Source: Neocallimastix lanati (nom. inval.) (lineage: Eukaryota > Neocallimastigomycota > Neocallimastigomycetes > Neocallimastigales > Neocallimastigaceae). Taken from it: DNA of 60,000 nt. A program made the position numbers and the translations under genes. The notes under the pieces are model-generated. The model did no database searches, was not told the DNA's origin, and saw only the letters and a program-made list of their open reading frames with translations. The stretch spans positions 283,501 to 343,500 of the forward strand of contig JACVTC010000081.1 of assembly GCA_016946835.1 (NCBI GenBank). Direction: 5' to 3'. Positions 49,482-59,740 of this stretch are shown here, piece after piece (the first letter of the stretch is position 1; each line of letters begins with the position of its first letter).

Positions 49482-50288
49482 TTAATTTCCATCACACCAG
49501 CCAAAAAGACTCTTTCCAGTATCTAATGTTTTAATTTTTGATATTTCTTCATCTGTAAGTTGGAAATCAAAAACATTTTTATTTTCTTCCATTCTTTCCT
49601 TGTGGGTAGATTTCGCTATCACAATAATTCCTCTTTGAATAAGGTACCTTAAGGCTACTTGAGCATTACTTTTATTATACTTTTCTCCTATACTTTTAAG
49701 GACTGGATCCTTAAATATATTATTTTCTCCACAAGCTAAAGGACTCCAGGCTTCAACAATCATTCCTTTTGATTCAAAACGTTGTTGTGTTTCTTCTTTT
49801 TGACGGTAGACATGACATTCAATTTGATTCACAACAGGTTTAATGGTAGCCACTTTTAAAATTTTTTCTAAGTCTTCTTGGTAGAAATTTGAGAGACCAA
49901 TACTTTTCAATAAACCTTTATGAACATATTCTTCCATTTCTTGCCACAAAGCGACATTATTACCTGAAGGCCAATGAATCAATAATAAATCAATATAGCC
50001 TATATCTAATTTTTGTAGGCAACTTTCAATTCTATATTTGGCATCTTTGCGGTCTCTAGCACCATATACTTTGGTGGTCACAAAAAATTCTTCCCTTTTG
50101 AGGCCACTTTCTCTAATAGCTTGACCTACTTCAACTTCATTATTATAACACATAGCGGTATCAATTAATCGGTAACCACACTGAATAGCCTCTGCTACAG
50201 CTTTTTTAGTTTGTCTTGGTGGAATTTGATAAACACCAAAACCCAATTGTGGAATTTTAATACCATTATTTAAAGTAAGAAGTTCCAT
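49482..50288 (-). CDS. Aldo-keto reductase, copy 1
   Basis: 268 residues, no introns, no signal peptide, so probably cytosolic. The tetrad of the AKR superfamily is present: Asp43 and Tyr48 in DTAMCYNNEVEVG, Lys73 in VTTKVYG, His105 in LLLIHWP. Further family signatures are GLSNFYQEDL (131-140) and the cofactor-binding VIAKSTHKERMEENK near the C-terminus. The enzyme should reduce carbonyls with NAD(P)H; the substrate cannot be told. Length and sequence style resemble bacterial 2,5-diketogluconate-reductase-like AKRs rather than longer fungal ones, hinting at acquisition from gut bacteria (inference). It has a near-identical paralogue 6 kb away in the same orientation. Confidence 0.92.
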   Translation of the reverse strand: MELLTLNNGIKIPQLGFGVYQIPPRQTKKAVAEAIQCGYRLIDTAMCYNNEVEVGQAIRESGLKREEFFVTTKVYGARDRKDAKYRIESCLQKLDIGYIDLLLIHWPSGNNVALWQEMEEYVHKGLLKSIGLSNFYQEDLEKILKVATIKPVVNQIECHVYRQKEETQQRFESKGMIVEAWSPLACGENNIFKDPVLKSIGEKYNKSNAQVALRYLIQRGIIVIAKSTHKERMEENKNVFDFQLTDEEISKIKTLDTGKSLFGWCDGN

Positions 50289-51617
50289 TTTTTTCTTTTC
50301 TAATTTTATTATTACTATATAATACTAATATGATTTATTTATTTTATATTTATTATAATTCAATTAATTTTTTTCTTTTTTTTTTGTAGAATTTAATTAT
50401 ATTTTTAAATTATATTTTTTTATCAATTAATAATATGTTTGCTTTTAATATTATATTGTTTAAATAAAATTGTTTATTATGGACTATCTATTATTGACAA
50501 TAAATACTTCTTATAACTTTATATAAGTTTTGAATTATTTTTTTTTCTATTTTTTTTTTTTTTTTTTTTTTTGTTTATTAATATTATTATCTTTTTATAA
50601 ATAATACATTTAAAATTAAGGAAATTATTTTCTTTAAATACTATTTTATTTTTTTTTTTTTTATTATTTATTTAATAATATTATAGCAAAGTAATATATA
50701 AAGTAATATATAAAACAATATATTAAGTAATATAATATCACTATATTAATTTAATTTAATTAAATTAGAGTAATGTATTAATGTAATATTGAATAAAAAA
50801 AGTTTTTTTTTTTTTTATTTAATTAAAAGTTCAAAATTAATGAATGAAAATATTAAAAATGGTTTAATTAACAAATTTTTTTTATTTTTATTTTACATTT
50901 CTGAAGTGTTACGAAAGACTTTATAAAATTATAAAAAATTTCATAAATAAAATAGATCGTTTTATTATTACTAATATTATTATTAATTATTATTATTATT
51001 ATAATTATTAAAATTATAATATATTATGGAATTTAATTTCATTTATTCATATTAATAATAATTAAAAAAAAAAAAAAATAAAAATAAAAAAAATAAAAAA
51101 AAAATATTATGTTTATTTTTAATAGTCATTTATTATTTACAAAAGACTAATTATGGTACCTATATTTAGTATTAGATTTAAAATGCCATTGAAACATATA
51201 TTATTATTTATTTTTATTTATTTTATTTTATTTTTTTTTATTTTTCAATATTTTATTTTTTTAAAATGACAAATAAAAAATATTTATTTAAAAAATATAT
51301 ATATAATATATGTATAAATAAAAATAAAGTAAAAAATAAAAAAAAAAGGGAGGTTTCCAAACTATTTTTTAATGTGGAATAATATCGGATTTTTTTCCTT
51401 TATCATTATTGTCAATTATTAATAATGTTGTATACAATGATGATCTCTATATTATAAATTAAAATCATCAAAATAAATTAAATACATTATATTTTATAAT
51501 ATTTATTTTAAATTTATTCAAATATAATTTTTTTTTAATAATTTTCTATACTATAATATATATATTATAAATTATTTTATATTGAATGGAAAATCTAAAT
51601 TAAATACGATTTATAAA
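50289..51617. other. A/T-rich upstream region of reductase copy 1
   Basis: No gene was found. It matches 56295-57640 apart from the MITE. Conserved words include TTATTGACAATAAATACTTC and GTATACAATGATGATCTA. A GGGAGGTTTCCAAACTATTT block at 51349 is the only part with normal base composition. Confidence 0.6.
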
Positions 51618-51825
51618 TGTTAAGAAGAGTCAGGAATTTATGGTTTATAATTATGTCAATTTTATTAATATTTTTTAATATATTTTATAATAAAGAGTTA
51701 CTAGCACTTAATGATTCTAAATTAAATGCTTTTATATTTATACATTGTGGCTTATACATTATTTATATTACAATATGTTTCAATACATTTGAAACTTATT
51801 TTCATACATTTCACATATTCTAACA
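51618..51825 (-). mobile_element. Copia-type LTR with PPT next to it
   Basis: The block begins TGTTAAGAAGAG and ends CATATTCTAACA (208 bp, TGTTA...TAACA). It is followed on the right by TTCCCCCTTAAACC, which on the minus strand is a purine tract immediately before the LTR start. This is therefore a minus-oriented 3' LTR with a little internal sequence (to about 51960). It lies at the right edge of duplication arm 1. Confidence 0.65.
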
Positions 51826-51959
51826 TTCCCCCTTAAACCTAGTTATTCAATAATGAATAAATTGGTTTACTGGTGAATATGTGTATATAAGATTATCCTA
51901 TTTTATAATATTAACTTGATATTATTAAACTGTTATATATATTTCTATTCTAAATTAAC

Positions 51960-52790
51960 CTTTAATTTGCATGAATAAAATATTTTTTAATCTCAAAAAA
52001 AAAAATTATAATTTTTATAACATTTTTAATCTCAAAAAAAAAAAAAAAATTATTCTTACTAAAATTATATAACAATACAGGAAATCAGGTTCTCGAATGA
52101 AGGATAAAAAAAAAACAAGAAAAGTGAGAGTCCATTGATATAAAAACCTCTCTCAATATTTTGTAGTTTTTTTTTTTTTTTTTAATTATTAAGAAGAAAG
52201 GTTGGTGTAAAATTATTCAAAGAAAAAAAAAGTTTAATAAAAAAAAAATAATTAAAAAATTAAAGATATTAAAGATATTAAAATAAAATATATGGCTTTA
52301 TATATATATATATATATTAAAGCAAGTATATAAAAAATGTAACTAGAAGAATGAAAAAATCAAAAATATTATTTATCCTTTAATTAAATTAAGAACAAAA
52401 AATAAAAAAAAATTTAAATAAAGCTCCATACATTTAATTGAAATATAATGCTTAAATTTTATTATTATAATTTTTTTTTTCAAAATCATTAAAAATTAAT
52501 AATATTATTAAACTATAAAATTTTTTTTATTTTTTCTTTTTTTTTTTTTTGTGTATATTATTTTTTCTGAATATTTTAAGAGTCTCGTAGAATAGAGGTT
52601 TATTTTTAAAAATAAAAATTAAAAAATAAAATTAAAAATAAAAATTAAAAAAAAAAATTATAAAAAAAAATAAAAAATAAACAAAAACAATAAATAAAAA
52701 CAATAAAAAAAAAAAGAGAGAAAAACAAATAACAGTTGAATCGTATTACTTAACCTTATTTCATATCTATCGATATCATTGATGTATTAA
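51960..52790. repeat. Dispersed A/T-rich repeat block, copy 1
   Basis: The word GAGAGTCCATTGATAT followed by AAACCTCTCTCAATATTTT (about 52124-52165) and AATTATTAAGAAGAAA (52183) recur at 59620-59720. A second shared phrase, TATTACTTAACCTTATTTCA (52743), resembles 48262. No coding sequence was found. Confidence 0.6.
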
Positions 52791-52904
52791 AAATAAAAAT
52801 TAAACAAATAAAAAAAATTATGAAGAAAAAAATGATAAAAAAAAATAAATTTTAAAAAATAAACAAAAACAATATGTAAAAAACAATAAGCAAAAAACAA
52901 TAAA

Positions 52905-52989
52905 TGAAATAAAACCAAATGAAATAAAACCAAATGAAGTAAAACCAAATGAAGTAAAACCAAATGAAGTAAAACCAAATGAAATAAAA

Positions 52990-52990
<1 letters not shown>
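52905..52990 (+). repeat. 15-bp minisatellite
   Basis: About six copies of GAAGTAAAACCAAAT (some with GAAATAAAA), followed by a long A run. The neighbourhood at 48100-48235 has a related but non-tandem version (GAAACAAAACAAAAT). Confidence 0.9.
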
Positions 52991-53020
<30 letters not shown>

Positions 53021-53139
53021 GAAAAACAAAAAAAATTTATTTTTTTTTAGACTTAGAGAATAACTTTTATTTTATTTATAATAATAATAAAATTACATGA
53101 TCTAAATAAAAAAAAAAAATAAATAAAAAAAATAAAAAT

Positions 53140-54342
53140 ACATAAAATGAAATATTATATATTATATAATTGTAAAAGTACGTTAGAAGCAATAGTTTCT
53201 AACTTTTTTTTTTCCTCATTCATCAATGATAACACCACGTTCATTATTACGAGTAATAATTTCAGTATTAGTGTTATCAATCGAATCTATATCAGATCTT
53301 TCACAGGGAGGAGAAAATCCATGACTTATCATTTCAACATCGACGCTCTTAACAACGGTCGATTTAATAGACTCAACGGAATACCATTTTCATCATCAAT
53401 TTAAAAAAGATTGACAAATTAATGGTATTACGTTTGCTAAAAACTCCACAATCCCCTAAACAAAATAAAAGAACAGTGGACAAAGTTGAATTTTGTTTTA
53501 AAAAATATGATCAACTAATTGTGTCTTTGTTCCCCATCATTCACTTTAATTTTTTTCATATATTGAATGCCCCGATAGCTGAAAGAAAGAGGAGGCATTC
53601 TCAATTCACGAGTAATATCATAGAGACTAACATAAAAAATTACAAGAAATTAAATCCATAACTCCATTCAAGTCCTCGATTAATAATATAATAATTTTTT
53701 TTTTGAGCTTTTAGAGCATCTACTCTTATTTGAATGAAAGAGAGGGAGTATAATATAAAACAAGACTAAGAATAAAGGAAATTAAAACATATTTCTTCAA
53801 TAGGGAATAGATTTATTTATATGAAATCGAAAGTACGAAAATTTAACTTGACCATTTAAATTACTGTTTAATTTTGGATTTGTAGAGGTTTTAATGATAA
53901 AGATTCATTAAAAAAATTATCAAGATTAAGTTTAGTTTTCAGTTTTAGGTAATTTGTTATACTTCCCAATAAAGAAAGATAGATCTTTGTAATTTATCGG
54001 GTTTAACAAAACAAAGTTAATCGGTTTTTACAACAAGAGTAGCACACTTAACTTTATTAATTCCAAAAAGTTCATTTCATTTTTAATAACCCATTTAATG
54101 AACTTTTATTCAAAATTTTCTTAAGAGCTTGTTTAGATGGAGCAACTAAAAAAAAAAAAAACAATATCATCGGGGCAAAAAGTCCAACCACAACAATATT
54201 GAGATTTTAAATTATACACTATACTTATCACAATCATCCCAGCACATCATTAATGAATAAATTGAATAGAATAGGAGAGAGAGGGCAACCTTGTCTACAG
54301 CTACAATTAATCGAAAATTCTCTCGAAGAGATTACCATTAAA

Positions 54343-54376
<34 letters not shown>

Positions 54377-54640
54377 CGGGAGCTTTAGAAGATAGATAAA
54401 AAATTCCTAAAAAAAAAAAAAAACTGATGACATTTACCTCTAATTTCTAAGTTATATCATTTGGTCAAAATATTTAAATATATAGGTATTGAATCATAGG
54501 CTTTTTTTTTTTTTTTTTTTTTAAGATCAAAAAAAAGCAAGATAAGTGAAATTACCTTTAAATTATCTTCTTTGACAAATTTCTCAACTCTAATTGAAAT
54601 TATATAAACTGATAGCATTCTTCAAGAAAAACAAAAAAAT
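53140..54640 (-). pseudogene. LINE reverse transcriptase fragment
   Basis: Minus strand, from right to left: VISLILLFFDLKK then KAYDSIPIYLNIL (about 54490-54560), LEIRGK, then SCRQGCPLSPILFNLFIND (about 54250-54310), the catalytic FADD-type box with a frameshift (about 54165-54182, DDIV readable), APSKQALKKILN, KVKCATLVVKTD, INYKDLSFF, and ITRELRMPPLS near 53600. The order is that of an L1/Tad-type RT and its C-terminal region. Many shifts and stops occur. A or T runs of 20-30 bp interrupt it at 54502-54522 and 54345-54375. It ends where duplication arm 2 starts. Confidence 0.8.
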
Positions 54641-54791
54641 AAAAAAAAAAAAAAAAAATGAAAAGTAAACACCTTTCTTTTTTTTTTTAATTTTGCTTTT
54701 TACTTTGTTTAATTTTCATATTTCAAATCATTAAAAAAAAAATTTATTTTACATTAATATCATTACCCTTCTTCGAAATAGTCAAAATAGG

Positions 54792-54826
<35 letters not shown>

Positions 54827-55487
54827 TGTTTAATATATATCATATAAATAACTAAATTTTTTTTTTATCATTTTTTTAGAAATACCTTTAAAGAAATCTA
54901 CACAATTTGAAATTTTATTTAAAATTAAATTTTAATTTTTACCAATAAATATTTTATTCATTGTTGGCTTTTTTAAATTTTTTTTTTTATTATTTATAAA
55001 ATTTTTATTTATTTATTTATTTATATTTTTATTGCATTGATAAATTAAACACTACTATAACCATAATGAAGAAATACTCCTAAAATTAAAAAAATTTTGA
55101 AATACAAACAATTTTTATCAACAAACTAAATTCTTGAATTGAACTGTTATTTTCATTTATTTAAAAATATATTATTGTTATTATTATTTTTTTTTTCTAC
55201 ATCATTAAATAAATATATATATATATAATAAAAAAAAAAAAAAAAATAGATATTTTATTAGTTTTTTTTTTTTTTTTTTTTTAATAAATAAGTTTTTAAA
55301 TATTTATTTTATTCTTTATTTTTATTTTACTTTATTCTATTTTATTTTATTATATATATATACTTTTTTTTTGTATGAAATTAAAATAAAAAAAAAAAAA
55401 ATATTAATTTTATAAAATATTAAAATAAAAAAAAAAAAAAAATAAACAATAAAAAATAAAAAATTAAAGATGTCTATTTTTATTTAA

Positions 55488-56294
55488 TTAATTTCCATCA
55501 CACCAGCCAAAAAGACTCTTTCCAGTATCTAATGTTTTAATTTTTGATATTTCTTCATCTGTAAGTTGGAAATCAAAAACATTTTTATTTTCTTCCATTC
55601 TTTCCTTGTGGGTAGATTTCGCTATCACAATAATTCCTCTTTGAATAAGGTACCTTAAGGCTACTTGAGCATTACTTTTATTATACTTTTCTCCTATACT
55701 TTTAAGGACTGGATCCTTAAATATATTATGTTTTCCACAAGCTAAAGGACTCCAGGCTTCAACAATCATTCCTTTTGATTCAAAACGTTGTTGTGTTTCT
55801 TCTTTTTGACGGTAGACATGACATTCAATTTGATTCACAACAGGTTTAATGGTAGCCACTTTTAAAATTTTTTCTAAGTCTTCTTGGTAGAAATTTGAGA
55901 GACCAATACTTTTCAATAAACCTTTATGAACATATTCTTCCATTTCTTGCCACAAAGCGACATTATTACCTGAAGGCCAATGAATCAATAATAAATCAAT
56001 ATAGCCTATATCTAATTTTTGTAGGCAACTTTCAATTCTATATTTGGCATCCGTGCGGTCTCTAGCACCAAATACTTTAGTGGTCACATAAAATTCCTCT
56101 CTTTTGAGGCCACTTTCTCTAATAGCTTGACCTACTTCAACTTCATTACTGTAATACATAGCGGTATCAATTAATCGGTAACCACACTGAATAGCCTCTG
56201 CTACAGCTTTTTTAGTTAGTCTTGGTGGAATTTGATAAACACCAAAACCCAATTGTGGAATTTTAATACCATTATTTAAAGTAAGAAGTTGCAT
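55488..56294 (-). CDS. Aldo-keto reductase, copy 2
   Basis: 268 residues with the same tetrad (Asp43, Tyr48, Lys73, His105), so the chemistry should match copy 1. Nine residues differ: 2, 26, 47, 49, 69, 75, 81, 188 and 189. Seven of them fall in the first 81 residues. The change Cys47 to Tyr and Asn49 to Ser flanks the catalytic Tyr48 and could affect substrate choice. Residues 82-187 and 190-268 are identical to copy 1. The frame is intact. Confidence 0.92.
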   Translation of the reverse strand: MQLLTLNNGIKIPQLGFGVYQIPPRLTKKAVAEAIQCGYRLIDTAMYYSNEVEVGQAIRESGLKREEFYVTTKVFGARDRTDAKYRIESCLQKLDIGYIDLLLIHWPSGNNVALWQEMEEYVHKGLLKSIGLSNFYQEDLEKILKVATIKPVVNQIECHVYRQKEETQQRFESKGMIVEAWSPLACGKHNIFKDPVLKSIGEKYNKSNAQVALRYLIQRGIIVIAKSTHKERMEENKNVFDFQLTDEEISKIKTLDTGKSLFGWCDGN

Positions 56295-56931
56295 TTTTTT
56301 TTCTTTTATAATTTTATTATTACAATTTATTTACTTATATGATTTGTTTACTTTACTTTATTTTATATTTATTATAATTCAATTAATTTTTTTTTTATTT
56401 CTTTTTTTTTTCTGTTGATTTTGATTATAATTTTAAATTATTTTTTTTATCAATTAATATTATGTTTGCTTTTAATATTATACTGTTTAAATAAAATTGT
56501 TTATTATAGACTATTTACTATTGACAATAAATACTTCTTATAACTTTATACAAGTTCTAAATTTTTTTTTCTATTTTTTTTTTTTTTTTTTGTTTATTAT
56601 TATTATTATCTTTTTATAAATTATACATTTAAAATTAAGGAAATTATTTTCTTTAAATACTATTTTATTTTTTTTTTTTTTTATTTATTTAATAATATTA
56701 TAGCAAAGTAATATATAAAGTAATATATAAAATAATATAAAAGTAATATAATATCACTATATTAATTTAATATATTTAATTTGAAATAATGTATTAATGT
56801 AATATATTGAAAAAAAATTTTTTTTTTAATTAAAAAGTTTAAAATTAATGAATGGAAATATTAAAAATGGTTTAATTAACAAATTTTTTATATTTTTATT
56901 TTTATTATACATTTCTGGGGCATTTCGCAAT

Positions 56932-57196
56932 TTTGCATTTCCTAATGTGGCGTATTTTAACCCTAGTGACTTGTTTTTTTAATAATTAAATAAACAATAA
57001 AAAAATAAATAATAAATAGTCTTTTTTTTACATATATAATTTATTAATATTCAATTGTTATAATAAATTTTTATAATTCTTTTTTAATAGAATATATTAT
57101 TATTTCAAAAGAAATAATAATTATTTATATATTTATTTATGACTGTATAGCTTTAATTTTAATATATTTATAAGCCACATTGCAAAATGCAGGATC
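56932..57196. mobile_element. MITE-like inverted-repeat element, short copy
   Basis: The left end TGCATTTCCTAATGTGGCG mirrors the right end GCCACATTGCAAAATGCAGG. The interior is a shortened version of that at 25188-25544. It is absent from the matching place in arm 1. Flanks carry GGGG on the left (56917) and CCCC on the right (57196), possibly part of the ends. Confidence 0.65.
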
Positions 57197-57675
57197 CCCT
57201 AAAAAAATTTTATTTTTTTTTACTAATTATTTAAAATTTTTAACCTCTTGTTTATTAATAATTAAAAGTCATTTATTATAAATATATATTTTTTATATAT
57301 TTTTTATTTTTCAATAATTTATTAAAATGACAAATGAAAAACATTTATTTAAAAAAAAAAAATCTATATCTATATTTATATAAATAAATAAATATAAAAA
57401 AAAAAAAAAAAAAAAGGGAGGTTTCCAAACTATTTTTTAAAGTGGAATAATATCGGATTTTTTTCCTTTATCATTATTGTCAATTATTAATGATGTTGTA
57501 TACAATGATGATCTATATATTATAAATTAAAAGCATCATAATACATTATATTTAATAGTATTTATTTTAAATTTATTAAAGTTTAATTTTTAAAGATACT
57601 CTATATATTCTATACTGTAATATATTATAATTTTATATTGAATGTAAATTAAATATAATTTAAAATTTTAATAAT

Positions 57676-58191
57676 AAAAATAATAAATAATAAATAATAA
57701 ATAATAAATAATAAATAATAAATAATAAATAATAAATAATAAATAATAAATAATAAATAATAAATAATAAATAATAAATAATAAATAATAAATAATAAAT
57801 AATAAATAATAAATAATAAATAATGAATAATAAATAATTGAATAATGAATAATTGAATAATAAATAATAAATAATAAATAATGAATAATAAATAATTGAA
57901 TAATGAATAATAAATAATAAATAATAAATAATAAATAATAATTAATAAATAATAAATAATAAATAATAAATAATAAATAATAAATAATAAATAATAAATA
58001 ATAAATAATAAATAATAAATAATAAATAATAAATAATAAATAATAAATAATAAATAATAAATAATAAATAATAAATAATAAATAATAAATAATAAATAAT
58101 AAATAATAAATAATAAATAATAAATAATAAATAATAAATAATAAATAATAAATAATAAATAATAAATAATAAATAATAAATAATAAATTGT
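57676..58191 (+). repeat. 7-bp tandem array (AATAATA)n
   Basis: About 70 copies of a 7-bp A/T unit over about 515 bp. The middle part (about 57823-57945) has variant units with G or TT (AATGAATAATTGAA). Because 7 is not a multiple of 3, the minus-strand reading is a 21-bp, 7-residue cycle without stops, which creates a meaningless 176-codon open frame. Confidence 0.97.
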
Positions 58192-58261
58192 TTAGCAATT
58201 AAAGTTAGAGCAAAATTAATCGTCTGAGAGATAAAATACTAATTCTTCCTTTGATTTTATA

Positions 58262-58473
58262 ATGGAAATAGAAGTAGAACTAGAAGATGATTTCCCCCAA
58301 CTTCCTGTGTGTTTATACTGTCCTTATTTTCAGCTCTCTTCTCCCCCCTCCTCAATGGCATATGGGAATGATGAGGTAGTCACCACTACTTCTGGTATAC
58401 TTTCGCAGAGGCGGATAGAGATGACTTTATTAAATATTCAGCATTGTCTTCGTGAATCAGTAAAATATTCTTA

Positions 58474-58480
<7 letters not shown>
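58262..58480 (+). other. Small coding-like patch of unknown origin
   Basis: From ATG at 58262, about 70 codons have ordinary base composition and varied residues (acidic start MEIEVELEDDFPQLPVC, then SQRRIEMTLLNIQHCL) before dissolving into AT repeats. It could be a first exon, a LINE ORF1 start or chance. No family was recognised, and there is no second copy in the window. Confidence 0.35.
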
Positions 58481-58504
<24 letters not shown>

Positions 58505-58831
58505 TTGTACTTTTTTTTTTTTTATGGTTATGAATGCTTTTACAACGATAAACAAGTTATATCACTTTTAAATTCATTTTAATTTTATGATCATTATTTT
58601 TTTTTTTTTTTTTTTAATTTTTTGATAAATGAAAAGTCGTGAAATGCTAGTCCAATAAGATTAGAAAGAAACCTAAAAATTTTCTATATTACATAGATCA
58701 TAGGGTTATTTATATAAAAAAAAAAAAATTTTTTTTTTATTCATTATTTCGTCAATCTACATATTATTTCTTTTTTTTTTTTAAAAAAAAAAAATTTAAA
58801 TTTAAACTCAAATTCAAATTCATCATCTATC

Positions 58832-58871
<40 letters not shown>

Positions 58872-59050
58872 TATTCCATTTTTCTATTATAAAATTAAGT
58901 TGACCATCCTTTTTTTTTTTTTTTTTTAAGGATGGAGGGTGGTGAGGAAGAATAACTTTAAATAAAATAAAATATTAAGAAAAGAAAAGGACCTTTAATT
59001 GAAGAAGTAATTATTTGATGATGATCGAAAAAAAAAAAATAAAAAAAAAA
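58481..59050. other. Homopolymer-rich spacer
   Basis: No gene was found. It holds T and A runs up to about 35 bp (58834-58868) and a hairpin with arms CCATCCTT and AAGGATGG around a T run at about 58905-58936. Confidence 0.6.
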
Positions 59051-59079
59051 AAAAAACATTATGAAGAATAAAAAGAATA

Positions 59080-59272
59080 AGTATTATTAAAATGTGAAAA
59101 CCATTGTTTTATTACTTTATTATAAAATGAATGATCAATTCCACAAGCTTTTATATTATGTTATGATCTTTTTTACATTTTTGTAAAGTAAAAAATATTA
59201 TTACTATTACCAATCATATTTAGCATTTGTTTTTATGTAAGTTCAATAGTCATTGATATTATTTAAATAGTC

Positions 59273-59316
<44 letters not shown>

Positions 59317-59425
59317 AAGTCTAAATCTAAAGTCTCCAGTTAAAACAGCAAGAGAATCATTCTTATTTTGTGGACTAATTCTATTTTTCAAAGTTTATGA
59401 AAATCCATAGAATTTAGAATTTCTC
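59080..59425 (-). pseudogene. LINE endonuclease/linker fragment
   Basis: Minus strand: RISPQNKNDSLAVLTGDF (about 59335-59390), where (L/G)GDF is the conserved strand of the apurinic-type endonuclease, then KACGIDHSFYNKVIKQWF (about 59100-59152), like the linker before a LINE RT. A 37-base A run lies between them (59278-59315). Short and damaged. Confidence 0.5.
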
Positions 59426-59439
59426 GGTCTTTTTCTTTT

Positions 59440-59587
59440 AATTATTAAGAAGAAAAGATTAGTGTAAAATTTTTGTAAAAAAAAAAAAAAATTTTATATC
59501 AAAAAAAAAATTTTTTTTTTTTCTTATTCTTACGGAAATGATATAACGATGTGGGAGAGAACAGGTTTCCCTGATGGATGTAGGATG

Positions 59588-59630
<43 letters not shown>

Positions 59631-59740
59631 GAGAGTCCATTGATATGAAAACCTCTCTCAATATTTTTTGTAGTTTTTTTTTGTTTTTTTTTTTTTTTTT
59701 TAATTATTAAGAAGAAAAAGATTGATGTAAAATTTTTTGG
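59440..59740. repeat. Dispersed A/T-rich repeat block, copy 2
   Basis: It shares GAGAGTCCATTGATAT, AAACCTCTCTCAATATTTT and AATTATTAAGAAGAAA with 52120-52200. The last word also occurs at about 59440 just before, so part of the block is tandemly doubled here. An A run of nearly 40 bp lies at 59589-59628. Confidence 0.7.

Larger units (their letters stand above)
48490..51620 (-). repeat. Aldo-keto reductase segmental duplication, arm 1
   Basis: Direct repeat of about 54665-57640. Shared landmarks in order: CTTCGAAATA, AAAGGTGTTTAAT, TCTTGAATTGAACTGTTAT, the reductase gene, the purine-rich upstream region and GGGAGGTTTCCAAAC (about 51349). This arm carries the retroposon at 48818-49054, which arm 2 lacks. 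It lacks the MITE at 56932 present in arm 2. Confidence 0.9.
54665..57640 (-). repeat. Aldo-keto reductase segmental duplication, arm 2
   Basis: Direct repeat of 48490-51620, with the reductase gene in the middle. It preserves the empty site of the 48818 retroposon and contains a MITE-like insertion (56932-57196) not seen in arm 1. It runs into the 7-bp tandem array at its right end, where arm 1 runs into an LTR. Confidence 0.9.

Noticed and set aside
53147-53661. Two plus-strand open frames as host genes
   Set aside because: The minus strand in the same place reads as the C-terminal part of a LINE (ITRELRMPPLS), which explains the composition better.
57676-58191. Array as a CRISPR
   Set aside because: Contiguous short units with no spacers, in a eukaryotic context.
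57668-58198. 176-codon minus-strand open frame of LLFIIYY repeats
   Set aside because: It is the arithmetic result of a 7-bp repeat without stop codons in any phase of that strand, not a gene.
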